Origin: Schlegelella_A sp036263655
GTDB lineage: Bacteria > Pseudomonadota > Gammaproteobacteria > Burkholderiales > Burkholderiaceae_C
Reading direction: 5' to 3'
Length of the DNA stretch: 64,000 bases
Assembly (NCBI GenBank): GCA_036263655.1
Contig: DATAGP010000013.1
Coordinates: 186,001-250,000, forward strand
Below the pieces are notes generated by a model, which saw only the letters and a program-made list of their open reading frames with translations, was not told where the DNA came from and searched no databases. The stretch's first letter is position 1; each line of letters begins with the position of its first letter. Positions 55,070 to 63,076 of the stretch are shown here, in pieces. The translations under genes were made by a program, and so were the position numbers.

Positions 55070-55344
55070 GCGGCCGGGGTTGAGCCTCCGCGTCCCCGGG
55101 AGAACGCCGCCGCAGGCGACGCCGGAAGATCAGCGGAGCGACATGCTGGAGAAGCGACGCGTGCCGATGCAGGAGTGCGCTCAGTTCTGCTGTAAGGAAT
55201 CCTCAACGCCTAACGCGGAGCAGTCATTCCCATGAGCCGCAAAACCACGTCATGGAAGCGAGTCTCGCCCGGACAGGCGTCGTCGCGCTCGAGCGCTTGC
55301 ACGTCTCCCACTCAAGCGCAGACAGCCGGAGCGCGAGACCATCG
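55070..55344. other. Gene-free spacer
   Basis: Between the remnant above and the dienoate hydratase stop there is no supported gene, promoter or hairpin. The DNA remains less biased in codon composition than the flanking operons. Confidence 0.4.
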
Positions 55345-56136
55345 TTAAGTCGCAAACTCGACACGCACGCTGCCGAGCGTCGTGATGTGCGCCTCGAAAG
55401 CGTCGCCTGGCAGGGCCTTCACCATCGGACCGAGCGCACCCGACATCACCAGATCCCCTTCACGAAGGTGGCTTCCGCTCTCGACCATCTTGCGCGCGAG
55501 CCAGACGACTGCATTGATCGGATGCCCCAGGCAGGCCGCGCCGGAGCCGCTCGAAACCTCCTCGCCTTGCTTGTTCATGGTCATGGCAACACTCCGCAGG
55601 TCGAGCTTGCGCAATGATCGCGGGTCGTTGCCGACCACGAACAGAGCGGACGAGGCGTTGTCGGCGACGGTGTCGAGGAACTTGATGTTCCAGTCCTGGA
55701 TCCGGCTGTCGACGATCTCGATCGCAGGGAGCGCGAACTCGATTGCGCGAACCACCTCCGCCGGCGTCAGCCGTTCACCTCGCAGATCCCGACCCAGCAC
55801 GAACGCAACCTCCGCCTCCACCTTCGGCTGGATCAACAGGCCAGACGCGATTTCCTCGCCGTCGTACAGGGCCATCGTGTCCAGGAGCGCGCCGTAGTCG
55901 GGTTGGTCGACTCCCAGCTGAACCTGGACCGCTTTCGAGGTGAGACCGATCTTGCGTCCCACAACTCGGCTCCCTGAGGCAAGCGCGCGATCGATGTTTG
56001 CCGTCTGCACCGCATAGGCCTGCTCGGCTCCGGCGAGCACATCCCGGATCGGCGCGATCGCACGACGCGTCTTCTGCGCCTCGCGCAGCGCGGCGGCGTG
56101 GCTGCGGGTCGATTCCTCGAGTGTGGTCTGTGGCAT
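55345..56136 (-). CDS. 2-hydroxypenta-2,4-dienoate (2-keto-4-pentenoate) hydratase
   Basis: A 263-residue MhpD/DmpE-family hydratase that adds water to the dienoate released by meta-cleavage hydrolases, giving 4-hydroxy-2-oxovalerate. Key parts are SRVVGRKIGLTSKAVQ, the metal ligands in VEAEVAFVLGRDL and ALPAIEIVDSRI, and GHPINAVVWLARKM. It is the last gene of the leftward aromatic operon. The aldolase and acetaldehyde dehydrogenase that usually follow are absent here. The start at 56136 gives the normal N-terminus. Confidence 0.93.
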   Translation of the reverse strand: MPQTTLEESTRSHAAALREAQKTRRAIAPIRDVLAGAEQAYAVQTANIDRALASGSRVVGRKIGLTSKAVQVQLGVDQPDYGALLDTMALYDGEEIASGLLIQPKVEAEVAFVLGRDLRGERLTPAEVVRAIEFALPAIEIVDSRIQDWNIKFLDTVADNASSALFVVGNDPRSLRKLDLRSVAMTMNKQGEEVSSGSGAACLGHPINAVVWLARKMVESGSHLREGDLVMSGALGPMVKALPGDAFEAHITTLGSVRVEFAT

Positions 56137-56155
56137 GGGTTGTCGCGGCTCGCTG

Positions 56156-56302
56156 CTACTCGGTCTTGATGTTGGCGCGCTGGATGCCAAGGGCGGCGTC
56201 GGCGATGCTCCGCTCGACCATGGCGCCGCACGATGCAAGCGCGAAGACCACCCCTCTCCGGGCACGGCTGCCGCCGCCATCCAACGTGAAAGGCTTGCTC
56301 AT
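56156..56302 (-). CDS. 48-residue protein overlapping the ferredoxin gene
   Basis: A very short gene whose ATG overlaps the ferredoxin stop as ATGA, so it is translationally coupled inside the operon. The protein begins MSKPFTLDGG and ends MVERSIADAALGIQRANIKTE without a recognised domain. It may be the truncated remainder of a longer enzyme gene, or a small subunit. It ends 20 nt before the hydratase gene. Confidence 0.5.
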   Translation of the reverse strand: MSKPFTLDGGGSRARRGVVFALASCGAMVERSIADAALGIQRANIKTE

Positions 56303-56640
56303 GACGCCGGTCCGGACTCGATGCACACCTGCCCCTCGATGACCCGAGCGGGGTAGACGCGAATTGGCTCACTCGCCGGCATCGCGGTGGCGCGACCGTC
56401 ACGGACACAGAACTTGCCGGAATGCCAGGGGCATTCGATCTGGTCGCCTTCGACGAAGCCGTCGGCGAGCGATGCCTCGCCGTGCGTGCATGTGTCGGCG
56501 ATGACGTGGACGCTGTCGTCGTCGAGTCGAACGATGCACAGGGGCGGCAGACCGTCCACCAGGACGCGTTGCGGCGTCCCGGCCTCGATGAAGTCGACCT
56601 CGAAAAGGGCGCGCCAGCCGGGCTCCGGATAGCTGCTCAT
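56299..56640 (-). CDS. Rieske-type [2Fe-2S] ferredoxin of an aromatic dioxygenase
   Basis: A 113-residue soluble Rieske ferredoxin with the two ligand pairs CTHGEASLADG and CPWHSGKF. It carries electrons from a reductase to the terminal dioxygenase encoded in the same operon. The reductase gene is not in the cluster, so a reductase from elsewhere must be used. It follows the hydrolase gene by 15 nt. Confidence 0.93.
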   Translation of the reverse strand: MSSYPEPGWRALFEVDFIEAGTPQRVLVDGLPPLCIVRLDDDSVHVIADTCTHGEASLADGFVEGDQIECPWHSGKFCVRDGRATAMPASEPIRVYPARVIEGQVCIESGPAS

Positions 56641-56655
56641 GCCAAGCCCTCGGAC

Positions 56656-57543
56656 TCAGCCATCCCGCAGGAACTCGATCTGGAGCCGGTTGAACTCGGC
56701 CGCGTCTTCGTACTGCGGCCAATGTCCGCAGCCCGTCATGACGACGAACTTCGAGCCGGGGATCGCGTCGGCGAGCTGCTGCCCGACCTCGACCGTCGCG
56801 GTCGGGTCGTGGTCGGTCCAAAGGACCAGCGTCGGCCTGTCGAGCCCCCGCCACTGCTCTGGCGTGATGGCCCACCTCTCGCGCGCCTCGGGCGTGTGCA
56901 AGGCAAGGATCGAGTGGATGGCCTTCTTCATGGACGGCTGCGCGTAGATCGCCTGCCGGCTCTTCACGAGGTCGTCGTTGACATGCGACTTGTCATGCAT
57001 CAGCCACTCCAGGCGGGCCTTGATGCGCTCGTACGAGGGATCCTCGACGGCCGCGATCGACATCTCGCGCAAGCGAGCCAATGCCTCGCGGTTGACCTTG
57101 TCGCCGCTCGCCGTGTTGAGGACGAGCTTCGAGACGCGTTGCGGATGCTGCACCGCGAAATGGGCGGCGACCCAGCCGCCGAGCGATTCGCCTGACAGCG
57201 ACGCCTTGTCGAGGCCGAGTGCGTCCATGAAGCCGACGAGCTGCGCCAGGTAATCGGGAATCAGATAGGGCTTGTCAGGCTTGGCGGTGAAGCCGTGGCC
57301 GAGCAGGTCCAGCGCGTAGACGTCGAAATGCTCGCCGTGCGCCGCGAGGTTGCGCACATACGCCTCGGCGTGGCCGCCCGTGCCGTGGATGAAGATCAGT
57401 GCCGGCCTGCCCTTCGTGCCGGCGTGCAGGTAGCGCGTCCGCACGCCGGCGGCGTCGACATAGGCCTGCTCGAAAGGGACGCCCTGCAGGTCGCTCCAGA
57501 TGCTGGCAAAGGGCTTGTCCGCAGTGTTCGGCAAAGCGTTCAT
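56656..57543 (-). CDS. Meta-cleavage-product hydrolase (alpha/beta-hydrolase)
   Basis: A 295-residue C-C bond hydrolase of the MhpC/BphD/DmpD group: LIFIHGTGGHAEAYVRN (oxyanion loop), nucleophile elbow SLSGESLGGWVA, LVLWTDHDPTAT (Asp) and TGCGHWPQYEDAAEFN (His). It cleaves the ring-fission product of the extradiol enzyme encoded upstream (start/stop overlap of four bases) into a dienoate and an acid. Confidence 0.92.
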   Translation of the reverse strand: MNALPNTADKPFASIWSDLQGVPFEQAYVDAAGVRTRYLHAGTKGRPALIFIHGTGGHAEAYVRNLAAHGEHFDVYALDLLGHGFTAKPDKPYLIPDYLAQLVGFMDALGLDKASLSGESLGGWVAAHFAVQHPQRVSKLVLNTASGDKVNREALARLREMSIAAVEDPSYERIKARLEWLMHDKSHVNDDLVKSRQAIYAQPSMKKAIHSILALHTPEARERWAITPEQWRGLDRPTLVLWTDHDPTATVEVGQQLADAIPGSKFVVMTGCGHWPQYEDAAEFNRLQIEFLRDG

Positions 57544-58436
57544 AGAGTCCTCTCGATCTCGCCGACCGCCGACTTGCGGGGGTCGAGCTTCGACGCCCAG
57601 ATGTCGTTCGACTCCGGGACGGGCGGCAGGAGGCGCGGCTCGCGCGCTGCCTCCTCGGGAAACTCCTCCATGCCGAACGTGTACTCGATCGTCAAGCCGT
57701 CCGGGTCGAGGAAGTAAAGGAACATGCTGCCCGACGGCAAATGGCGGCCAGGACCGTGCACCACCGGGATCTCCTCGCGCTGCAGACGCCAGTAGCCGCG
57801 GCCGATGTCGTCGGCGTCGTGCACCATCAGCGCGACGTGGTGCAGCCCGCTCTTGCCGCGTCCCTGGCCGATGCCCAGCGAATGGTGGTACGGGCTCGGC
57901 CAGCAGCGCAGGAAGGTCACCGTCTTGTCGATGGAATCGGAAATCCTGAAGTTGAGCACGTCCGTGAAGAAGCGCACCGAGGCGTCGAAGTCGGTCGACT
58001 TCAGCACCAGGTGGCCCAGGCGGAGGATCTTGGCGACCGTGGGTGCAAATGGCGGCGCCTGCGACGGCTGCATGAGCGCGTAGAAGTCGAGCGTCGCGCC
58101 GGTCACGGGTTCGCTCGTCCGCAGCCCGGGCCCGATCCCCATCGCTCGGCAGTCCTCGCCGGGAATCGGCAAGCACGGTCGGCCGGCGGCTCGCAGCGCC
58201 GTTTCGAGCGGCGCGAACTCGGCTTCCGACTCGAGCTCGAATCCGATCCGCTTGAGACCGGGCACGCCGCGGTACAGGGCGATGTCGTGGTGCTTGTCGC
58301 TGCAGCGCAGGTAACGCACGTCGGCGGCGGGCCCGTCGACGACCTGGAGGCCGACCTGGTCGCGATAGAAGGCGACCGATCGGTCGGGGTCGGCGACGTT
58401 GAGGGCGACATAGCCCAGGCGATTGAAGCGAATCAT
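57540..58436 (-). CDS. Extradiol ring-cleavage dioxygenase (VOC family)
   Basis: A 298-residue two-module VOC protein. The C-terminal module holds the Fe(II) ligands: His in LGHLVLKSTDF, His in GLHHVALMV and Glu in GLTIEYTFGMEE, the 2-His-1-carboxylate triad of type I extradiol enzymes. It opens a catechol ring at the meta position. AGGAGATCTCGAA before the ATG at 58436 supports the start over the longer reading. It overlaps the hydrolase gene by ATGA. Confidence 0.92.
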   Translation of the reverse strand: MIRFNRLGYVALNVADPDRSVAFYRDQVGLQVVDGPAADVRYLRCSDKHHDIALYRGVPGLKRIGFELESEAEFAPLETALRAAGRPCLPIPGEDCRAMGIGPGLRTSEPVTGATLDFYALMQPSQAPPFAPTVAKILRLGHLVLKSTDFDASVRFFTDVLNFRISDSIDKTVTFLRCWPSPYHHSLGIGQGRGKSGLHHVALMVHDADDIGRGYWRLQREEIPVVHGPGRHLPSGSMFLYFLDPDGLTIEYTFGMEEFPEEAAREPRLLPPVPESNDIWASKLDPRKSAVGEIERTL

Positions 58437-58459
58437 TTCGAGATCTCCTGGCGGGCCGT

Positions 58460-59227
58460 TCAAGGCATCGCGCTGCCGCCATTCAGGCTGATGTCCTGGC
58501 CGGTCATGAAGGCCGACTCGGCGCGCGCAAGAAAGCTCACCATGTCACAGATCTCGCGCATCTCGACGCCCCGACCCTTCGGCACGACCTGGACGAAGGC
58601 GTTGGCGAGCGCTGGGTCGTCCTTGAGACGGGCGCGGTGCCGCTCGGTGTTGACGACGCAGGGCGAGACGGTATTGACGGTGATGTCATACGCCGCGAAC
58701 TCTTTGGCCAGCCCGACCATCATGCCGACGACACCGCCCTTGGCGGCGTTGTAGCCGGCGTGCTGAGGAATCCCGGTCCGCAGCGAGTCGGCGCCGATGT
58801 TGACGATCCGGCCGTGGTTGGACGCGACCATGTGCGGCAGCACCTTGTGGCAGCACCAGATCGTGGTCCACAGGTTTCGCTTCAGTGTTGCGTCGAAGGA
58901 CTCGGCGTCGTGCTCGAGGAACGGGCGGATGACACCGCTGCCGGCGTTGTTGACGAGGACGTCGATGCGGCCGAACGCCTGCATGGCCTGCCCCACCATG
59001 GCCTGTACATTCCCCTCGACCGACAGGTCGCCGGCAAAGGCACGAAAGCGCGCGGCGTCGCCGTGTCGTTCGGCCATGACGGCGGCAACCTCGGCGACTT
59101 TCGGGTCGAGGTCGGCCATCAGAACCGCCATGCCATCGTCGGCGAGGCGCTCGGCGATGGCCCGGCCGATGCCGCCGATGCCCATCGCGACTCCGGTAAC
59201 GATCGCGGCGCGGGGCGCTGGCATCAT
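58460..59227 (-). CDS. SDR, probable cis-dihydrodiol dehydrogenase
   Basis: A 255-residue SDR with TGVAMGIGGIGRAIA (cofactor), NNAGSGVI, a Ser in NIGADSLRTG and the YNAAKGG catalytic Tyr/Lys. In the operon position between the dioxygenase beta subunit and the extradiol enzyme it most likely rearomatises the cis-dihydrodiol to the catechol. The insertion of an extra Gly-Gly-Ile in the cofactor motif (MGIGGIG) is unusual. An ATG at 59224 is also possible. Confidence 0.88.
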   Translation of the reverse strand: MMPAPRAAIVTGVAMGIGGIGRAIAERLADDGMAVLMADLDPKVAEVAAVMAERHGDAARFRAFAGDLSVEGNVQAMVGQAMQAFGRIDVLVNNAGSGVIRPFLEHDAESFDATLKRNLWTTIWCCHKVLPHMVASNHGRIVNIGADSLRTGIPQHAGYNAAKGGVVGMMVGLAKEFAAYDITVNTVSPCVVNTERHRARLKDDPALANAFVQVVPKGRGVEMREICDMVSFLARAESAFMTGQDISLNGGSAMP

Positions 59228-59237
59228 CCGGTCGTAC

Positions 59238-59789
59238 TCACAGGATGATGCTGACCTTGCCGTGCGGCCGCAGCACCTCGAGGGCGAGCTCGGCACGCTT
59301 CAGGCGGATCCGCCAGCGGCCGTCGATGCGGACCAGCCGGAAGAGCATGTGGCCGGGGTAGGTCTCGCTGATCGCGCCGCGGTTGCGCGAGACAAGGAAC
59401 GAGCAGCGCACCGTCGTCTCGCCGGCAGGATCGCTCTCCAGGATGCGCACGTTGCCGTACAGGTGAACGGTCCGGGAGTGCGGGAACTCCGCGTGCGCCT
59501 GCTTGCTCATGAGGCGCTTCCCGCGCTCCTCGAGGCGATGGCGGTCGTCGTAGATGAGGAACAGCGTCGTCTTCGGATCCGCGTGCGGGTCGTCGGTCGG
59601 CGGCACCATGTACTCGCCGTCGTCGGTGAAGAGCTTCGCCCAGTCGGCGACCTTCCAGTCGTCGAGCAGCGCCGCCTCGTGAAAGAGGAACTCTTCGATT
59701 TCGGCCCGGATCGGGCGTGCTTCTGCCGCGCCGGCTGCCGCCGCCGAGGCGTCGACTTTCTCCGCTCGCTCGGGCATGACGGCGCTCAT
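59238..59789 (-). CDS. Aromatic-ring-hydroxylating dioxygenase beta subunit
   Basis: A 183-residue SnoaL-like/ring_hydroxyl_B protein: IEEFLFHEAALLDDWKVADW, FTDDGEYMVPPTDD, DDRHRLEERGKRL and VRCSFLVSRNRG. It forms the structural ring of the alpha3beta3 enzyme. Its start overlaps the alpha-subunit stop (ATGA). Confidence 0.94.
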   Translation of the reverse strand: MSAVMPERAEKVDASAAAAGAAEARPIRAEIEEFLFHEAALLDDWKVADWAKLFTDDGEYMVPPTDDPHADPKTTLFLIYDDRHRLEERGKRLMSKQAHAEFPHSRTVHLYGNVRILESDPAGETTVRCSFLVSRNRGAISETYPGHMLFRLVRIDGRWRIRLKRAELALEVLRPHGKVSIIL

Positions 59790-61096
59790 GCGAGCGCCCC
59801 CTCGCTCGCCGACATCAACTCCTTCCAGCGCCGCCAGAAGGTGCGCATCTGGAGCTCGTCCTGCTTTGCGGGCGCCGGCGATTCCTCGGTCCTCATGCCG
59901 CGTGACAGGTCGTTCCACTCGACGAACCGGTTCGTCGCGTAGGCGCGCTGGCACAGCTCGAGCATCTCTTGGTCGTCGGGAGTGGCGAAGCCAGCCGGGC
60001 CGAGGAACTCGAGGTAGTTCTTGAGGCGCAGCTCGCGCAGGATCGGCGCCTCGTTCTTGGGCGCCAGCGCCCAGGCGTTGACCTCGAAGTAGCCAGGCGA
60101 CACCGGCGCGTAGGTGCGCACCGTCAGACCCATGATGTCGTTGACGACGAGATTGGGGAAGATCAGCATGTTGCGGTCGGAGCGGCAGATGAACTCGCCG
60201 CGTTCCTTGCCAACCCGGGCCTCCAGCTCCGACCGGGCCGCCGCCATGGCGTCCTTGATCTCGTCGGAGAACGACGCCATCGGCCGTGCCAGGGGGCGGC
60301 CCCATGGCGTGCCGTCGACCGACTCCGACACGGCGTGACCGTTGCCGAGGTTTCGGACCCGGCCGAAGCCCTTGCCGAAGTTGTCGAGAACGCTGCCCTC
60401 GCGATTGCGGATGTAGTCGAAGTAGGTGGAGTGCGTCGTCGCCGCGTGATAGCCGTCGGCGCTGTTCTCCTGCAACAGCTTCCAGTTGGCGCGCGCACTG
60501 TACGTTTGAGCGCCGCCGACGATGACCATACCGTCCCTGTCCTGCTCGGCGATCATCTTCAGGTAGTCGCCGGCGCCGCCGAGATAGTCGGCAAGCGATC
60601 CGATGCCGTCGGACACTGGCGAATAGTTGACGAACAGGAAGCCGGCAAAGCTTTCGAAGCGCGGCACCGGGCGCAGGTTGAGCGTCGGGTCCTCGACGCA
60701 GGCCGCCGTATAGGAGTCCGGGAGGGGCCGGTTGATGGTGCGGCCGTCGTCGGCGAAGACCCAGCCGTGGTAAGGGCAGGTGAAACTGCGCGCTTTGCCC
60801 TTCGCCTCGCGGCAGACCATGGCGCCTCGGTGCGGGCACGAGTTGAAGAACGCGTGGATCGAGCCGGCCCGGTCGCGATTGATGATCAGCGGCAGACCCC
60901 CCACCTGGCGCGTCACGAACGCGCCACTCGCCGCCACTTCCGACTCGTGCGCCGCGTAGAGCCAGCAGCGCTCGAAGATCGCGCGCCGCTCGGCCTCGAA
61001 GACTGCGTCCTCGGTGAAGACCCGCCGGTTGACCCGGAAGATGCCCTTTTCGCGGTCGTCGACGATCGCCCAATCGAAATCCGGGTCGCGCTTCAT
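59786..61096 (-). CDS. Aromatic-ring-hydroxylating dioxygenase alpha subunit
   Basis: A 436-residue catalytic subunit. The N-terminal Rieske centre is CPHRGAMV and CPYHGWVF. The mononuclear iron site has ENSADGYHAATTH (bridging Asp plus two His), and the third carboxylate is in the C-terminal FATPDDQEM region. It cis-dihydroxylates an aromatic ring, probably of an aromatic acid; benzoate/anthranilate/p-cumate-like enzymes are the nearest types in style. GGAG precedes the start. First gene of the leftward operon, with a promoter and operator 15-55 nt upstream. Confidence 0.94.
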   Translation of the reverse strand: MKRDPDFDWAIVDDREKGIFRVNRRVFTEDAVFEAERRAIFERCWLYAAHESEVAASGAFVTRQVGGLPLIINRDRAGSIHAFFNSCPHRGAMVCREAKGKARSFTCPYHGWVFADDGRTINRPLPDSYTAACVEDPTLNLRPVPRFESFAGFLFVNYSPVSDGIGSLADYLGGAGDYLKMIAEQDRDGMVIVGGAQTYSARANWKLLQENSADGYHAATTHSTYFDYIRNREGSVLDNFGKGFGRVRNLGNGHAVSESVDGTPWGRPLARPMASFSDEIKDAMAAARSELEARVGKERGEFICRSDRNMLIFPNLVVNDIMGLTVRTYAPVSPGYFEVNAWALAPKNEAPILRELRLKNYLEFLGPAGFATPDDQEMLELCQRAYATNRFVEWNDLSRGMRTEESPAPAKQDELQMRTFWRRWKELMSASEGALA

Positions 61097-61110
61097 TCAT
61101 GCTCCAGATC

Positions 61111-61121
61111 TGGTAGGACCA
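61111..61121. promoter_or_regulatory. GntR/FCD operator TGGTAGGACCA at the dioxygenase promoter
   Basis: A perfect TGGT-N3-ACCA inverted repeat, the operator form of FadR/PdhR/LldR-type FCD regulators. It overlaps the last base of the -10 hexamer of the leftward promoter, so binding would block transcription. Confidence 0.65.
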
Positions 61122-61149
61122 CTTTAGTCCCGAGTGCTCGCATCGTCAA
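61121..61149 (-). promoter_or_regulatory. Sigma-70-like promoter of the dioxygenase operon
   Basis: On the minus strand TTGACG (61144-61149), a 17-nt spacer and TAAAGT (61121-61126). The start would be about 15-20 nt before the alpha-subunit ATG. The operator directly follows the -10. Confidence 0.6.
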
Positions 61150-61161
61150 CAAAGGCCCCAA

Positions 61162-61926
61162 TCAATCGGGGCCGAGCACTTCTTTCCAGTAGCTGCGCGC
61201 CCGGTCCATGTGTCGACGGATCAGCTCCTGGGCCGCGTCGATGTCGCGCTTGTCGATCGCCTCCACCAGCTTCTTGTGATCGCGCGCGGAAGCCCGGCCG
61301 TGCTCGCGACTGGCGAAGACAGCGCGCCGGCGTTGGGCGGTGAGTCGGTAGAAGGCATTGAGAACGCGTACCAGCACGTCGTTGTGGGAGGAGCCCACCA
61401 GAGCCAGGTGGAAGTCCGTGTCGTCCTCGGAGATGTTGCCGCCGGCACGCAGCTGGCGCTCGGTGCGCTCGACATTGCTGCGCAGCCGCGCCAGATCGGC
61501 ATCGTCGCGACGCATGCATGCCAGCTTCACGGCGAGCTGCTCGAGAGCCGCGCGCACCTCCATCGTCTCGCCGATCTCGGCCGGCGTGGGCACGGCACCC
61601 AAGTCCGCGAGGACGACAAGCGTCTCGAAGCTGCTGTCCGTCGAAAGGCGGCGCAGGTAGATGCCGGAGTACGGCCGCGCCTCGACGACCCGCAGCGTGG
61701 TCAGCGTCGCCAGCGCCTCGCGCAGCGCGTTGCGGCCGACTCCGAGCTTCTCGGCAAGTGCCCGCTCCGAGGGAAGGCGGTCGCCGGGCTGCAGCCGACG
61801 CTCCTGCAAGTAGGTGAGGATGTCGCGGACGATGTGATTGGAGGTGTGCTCACCGCCGGCGCCGTTCGGCGGGGGCAATGACTGCTCGGCGGCGCGGGCC
61901 CGCAGCGATGCCGGATTCTCGCTCAT
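61162..61926 (-). CDS. GntR-family regulator with FCD domain
   Basis: A 254-residue repressor/activator: N-terminal winged HTH (residues ~30-95, LQPGDRLPSERALAEKLGVG and RNALREALATL) and a C-terminal all-helical FCD domain with metal/ligand His and Asp residues (DTDFHLALVGSSHND, then RDHKKLVEAI). It lies between the dioxygenase operon and the divergent amidohydrolase, and TGGT-N3-ACCA-type sites flank it on both sides. It is the probable regulator of both. Start at the ATG at 61926 gives the correct HTH position. Confidence 0.93.
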   Translation of the reverse strand: MSENPASLRARAAEQSLPPPNGAGGEHTSNHIVRDILTYLQERRLQPGDRLPSERALAEKLGVGRNALREALATLTTLRVVEARPYSGIYLRRLSTDSSFETLVVLADLGAVPTPAEIGETMEVRAALEQLAVKLACMRRDDADLARLRSNVERTERQLRAGGNISEDDTDFHLALVGSSHNDVLVRVLNAFYRLTAQRRRAVFASREHGRASARDHKKLVEAIDKRDIDAAQELIRRHMDRARSYWKEVLGPD

Positions 61927-61947
61927 GCTGCTAGTATGGATTGAAAT

Positions 61948-61958
61948 TGGTAGGTCCA
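61948..61958. promoter_or_regulatory. GntR/FCD operator-like TGGTAGGTCCA between regulator and amidohydrolase
   Basis: It differs at one position from the perfect TGGT-N3-ACCA operator at the dioxygenase promoter and lies in the divergent spacer, directly before the amidohydrolase GTG. A TAGTAT -10-like hexamer is at 61932-61937. It suggests control of both the regulator gene and the amidohydrolase. Confidence 0.55.
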
Positions 61959-62954
61959 GTGCAGCCCATTGACATTCACACGCACGTCGTGCCGGAGGAC
62001 TTCCCACGCTACTCGGGCTGCCGAGTCGACGCGGCGTGGCCGTCGATGGTCCCGGCGCATGCGTGCCATCGCCACGTCATGCTGTCGGGCAAGGTCTACC
62101 GGACCGTATCCGACCGCTGCTGGGATACGAGCACGCGTGTGGCAGACATGGCGGCGCAAGGCGTGGGCCGTCAGGTGCTGTCGCCGATGCCCGAGTTGCT
62201 CTCATACTGGCTGGAGGGCGACGACGGGGCTGTCCTGTGCCGCTACCTCAACGAGCAGATCGCGGCGATGGTCGGGCGCGAGCCGGACCGCTTCTTCGGC
62301 CTCGGCGCGGTGCCGTTGCAGGATGTCGACCGCGCCATCGCGGAGCTCGAGCACGCGATGCACGACCTGGGCTTGGCCGGCGTCGAGATCGGCAGCAACG
62401 TCGCCGGCACCGTCCTCGGCGATCCGGGGCTCGAGCCGTTCTTCGCCGCGGCCGCCAGCCTCGGCGCCGCCATCTTCGTGCATCCGTTGCGGCCATGCGG
62501 CATGGAACGGCTGGTCGGCCCGCCGTCCCTTCAGCAGGTTCTCGCGTTCCCGGGAGAAACCGGGCTGGCAGCGGCGTCGCTGCTGACGGGCGGCACTCTG
62601 GCACGCCATCCGCGTTTGCGCATCGCGCTCAGCCACGGCGGCGGCACCCTCGCCGCACTCCTGCCCCGCCTGCGGCACGCCTGGTCGACCATGGAGCCGC
62701 TCCGTACCCTCATGGCCGAGGACCCCGGCGAGGCGGCGCGCCGGTTCTGGGTCGACAGCCTCGTCTACGAGGACGAGAGCGTGCGTCGCCTCATCGAACG
62801 CTTCGGCGCGACGCAAGTGACGGTCGGCTCCGACTTTCCGTTCTCGATCGCCGATCCGGAGCCCGTGCGGCGCATCGCCCGCCTCGGCCTCGACGACACG
62901 ACCGCCCAGGCGGTGCTCGAGGGCAACGCCCTCCGCTGGCTCGGTGCCGGCTAG
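61959..62954 (+). CDS. ACMSD-family amidohydrolase/decarboxylase
   Basis: A 331-residue TIM-barrel amidohydrolase with the metal motif PIDIHTHVVPEDFP at the N-terminus, VHPLRPCG, a His in ALSHGGG and the metal Asp in VGSDFPFS. Family members include non-oxidative decarboxylases of aromatic acids and lactonases/hydrolases, so it could remove a carboxyl group from an aromatic acid intermediate. The start is a GTG at 61959 (AGG just upstream) or a TTG at 61941; neither is certain. Confidence 0.85.
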   Translation: MQPIDIHTHVVPEDFPRYSGCRVDAAWPSMVPAHACHRHVMLSGKVYRTVSDRCWDTSTRVADMAAQGVGRQVLSPMPELLSYWLEGDDGAVLCRYLNEQIAAMVGREPDRFFGLGAVPLQDVDRAIAELEHAMHDLGLAGVEIGSNVAGTVLGDPGLEPFFAAAASLGAAIFVHPLRPCGMERLVGPPSLQQVLAFPGETGLAAASLLTGGTLARHPRLRIALSHGGGTLAALLPRLRHAWSTMEPLRTLMAEDPGEAARRFWVDSLVYEDESVRRLIERFGATQVTVGSDFPFSIADPEPVRRIARLGLDDTTAQAVLEGNALRWLGAG

Positions 62955-62979
62955 CAAAGCCCGGGCTGCCGGCACCGGA

Positions 62980-63007
62980 TTGACAGCGACCGGTCTGCGC
63001 CTATCAT
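62980..63007 (+). promoter_or_regulatory. Sigma-70 promoter of the Bug solute-binding-protein gene
   Basis: TTGACA (62980-62985), a 16-nt spacer and TATCAT (63002-63007), close to consensus. Two TGGT-N3-ACCA-like half-perfect operators lie downstream at 63021-63031 and 63034-63044, before the ATG at 63077. Confidence 0.65.
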
Positions 63008-63020
63008 GATCGTCAGCAAC

Positions 63021-63044
63021 TGGTCCACCGATCTGGCCCTACCA
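63021..63044. promoter_or_regulatory. Two tandem GntR/FCD operator-like sites
   Basis: TGGTCCACCGA (63021-63031) and TGGCCCTACCA (63034-63044) each match the TGGT-N3-ACCA pattern with one or two mismatches. They lie between the -10 and the start codon of the solute-binding-protein gene, a position suited to repression. Confidence 0.45.
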
Positions 63045-63076
63045 GTCGAGCCCCCTCTGCCGCTATCGGAGTCGCC

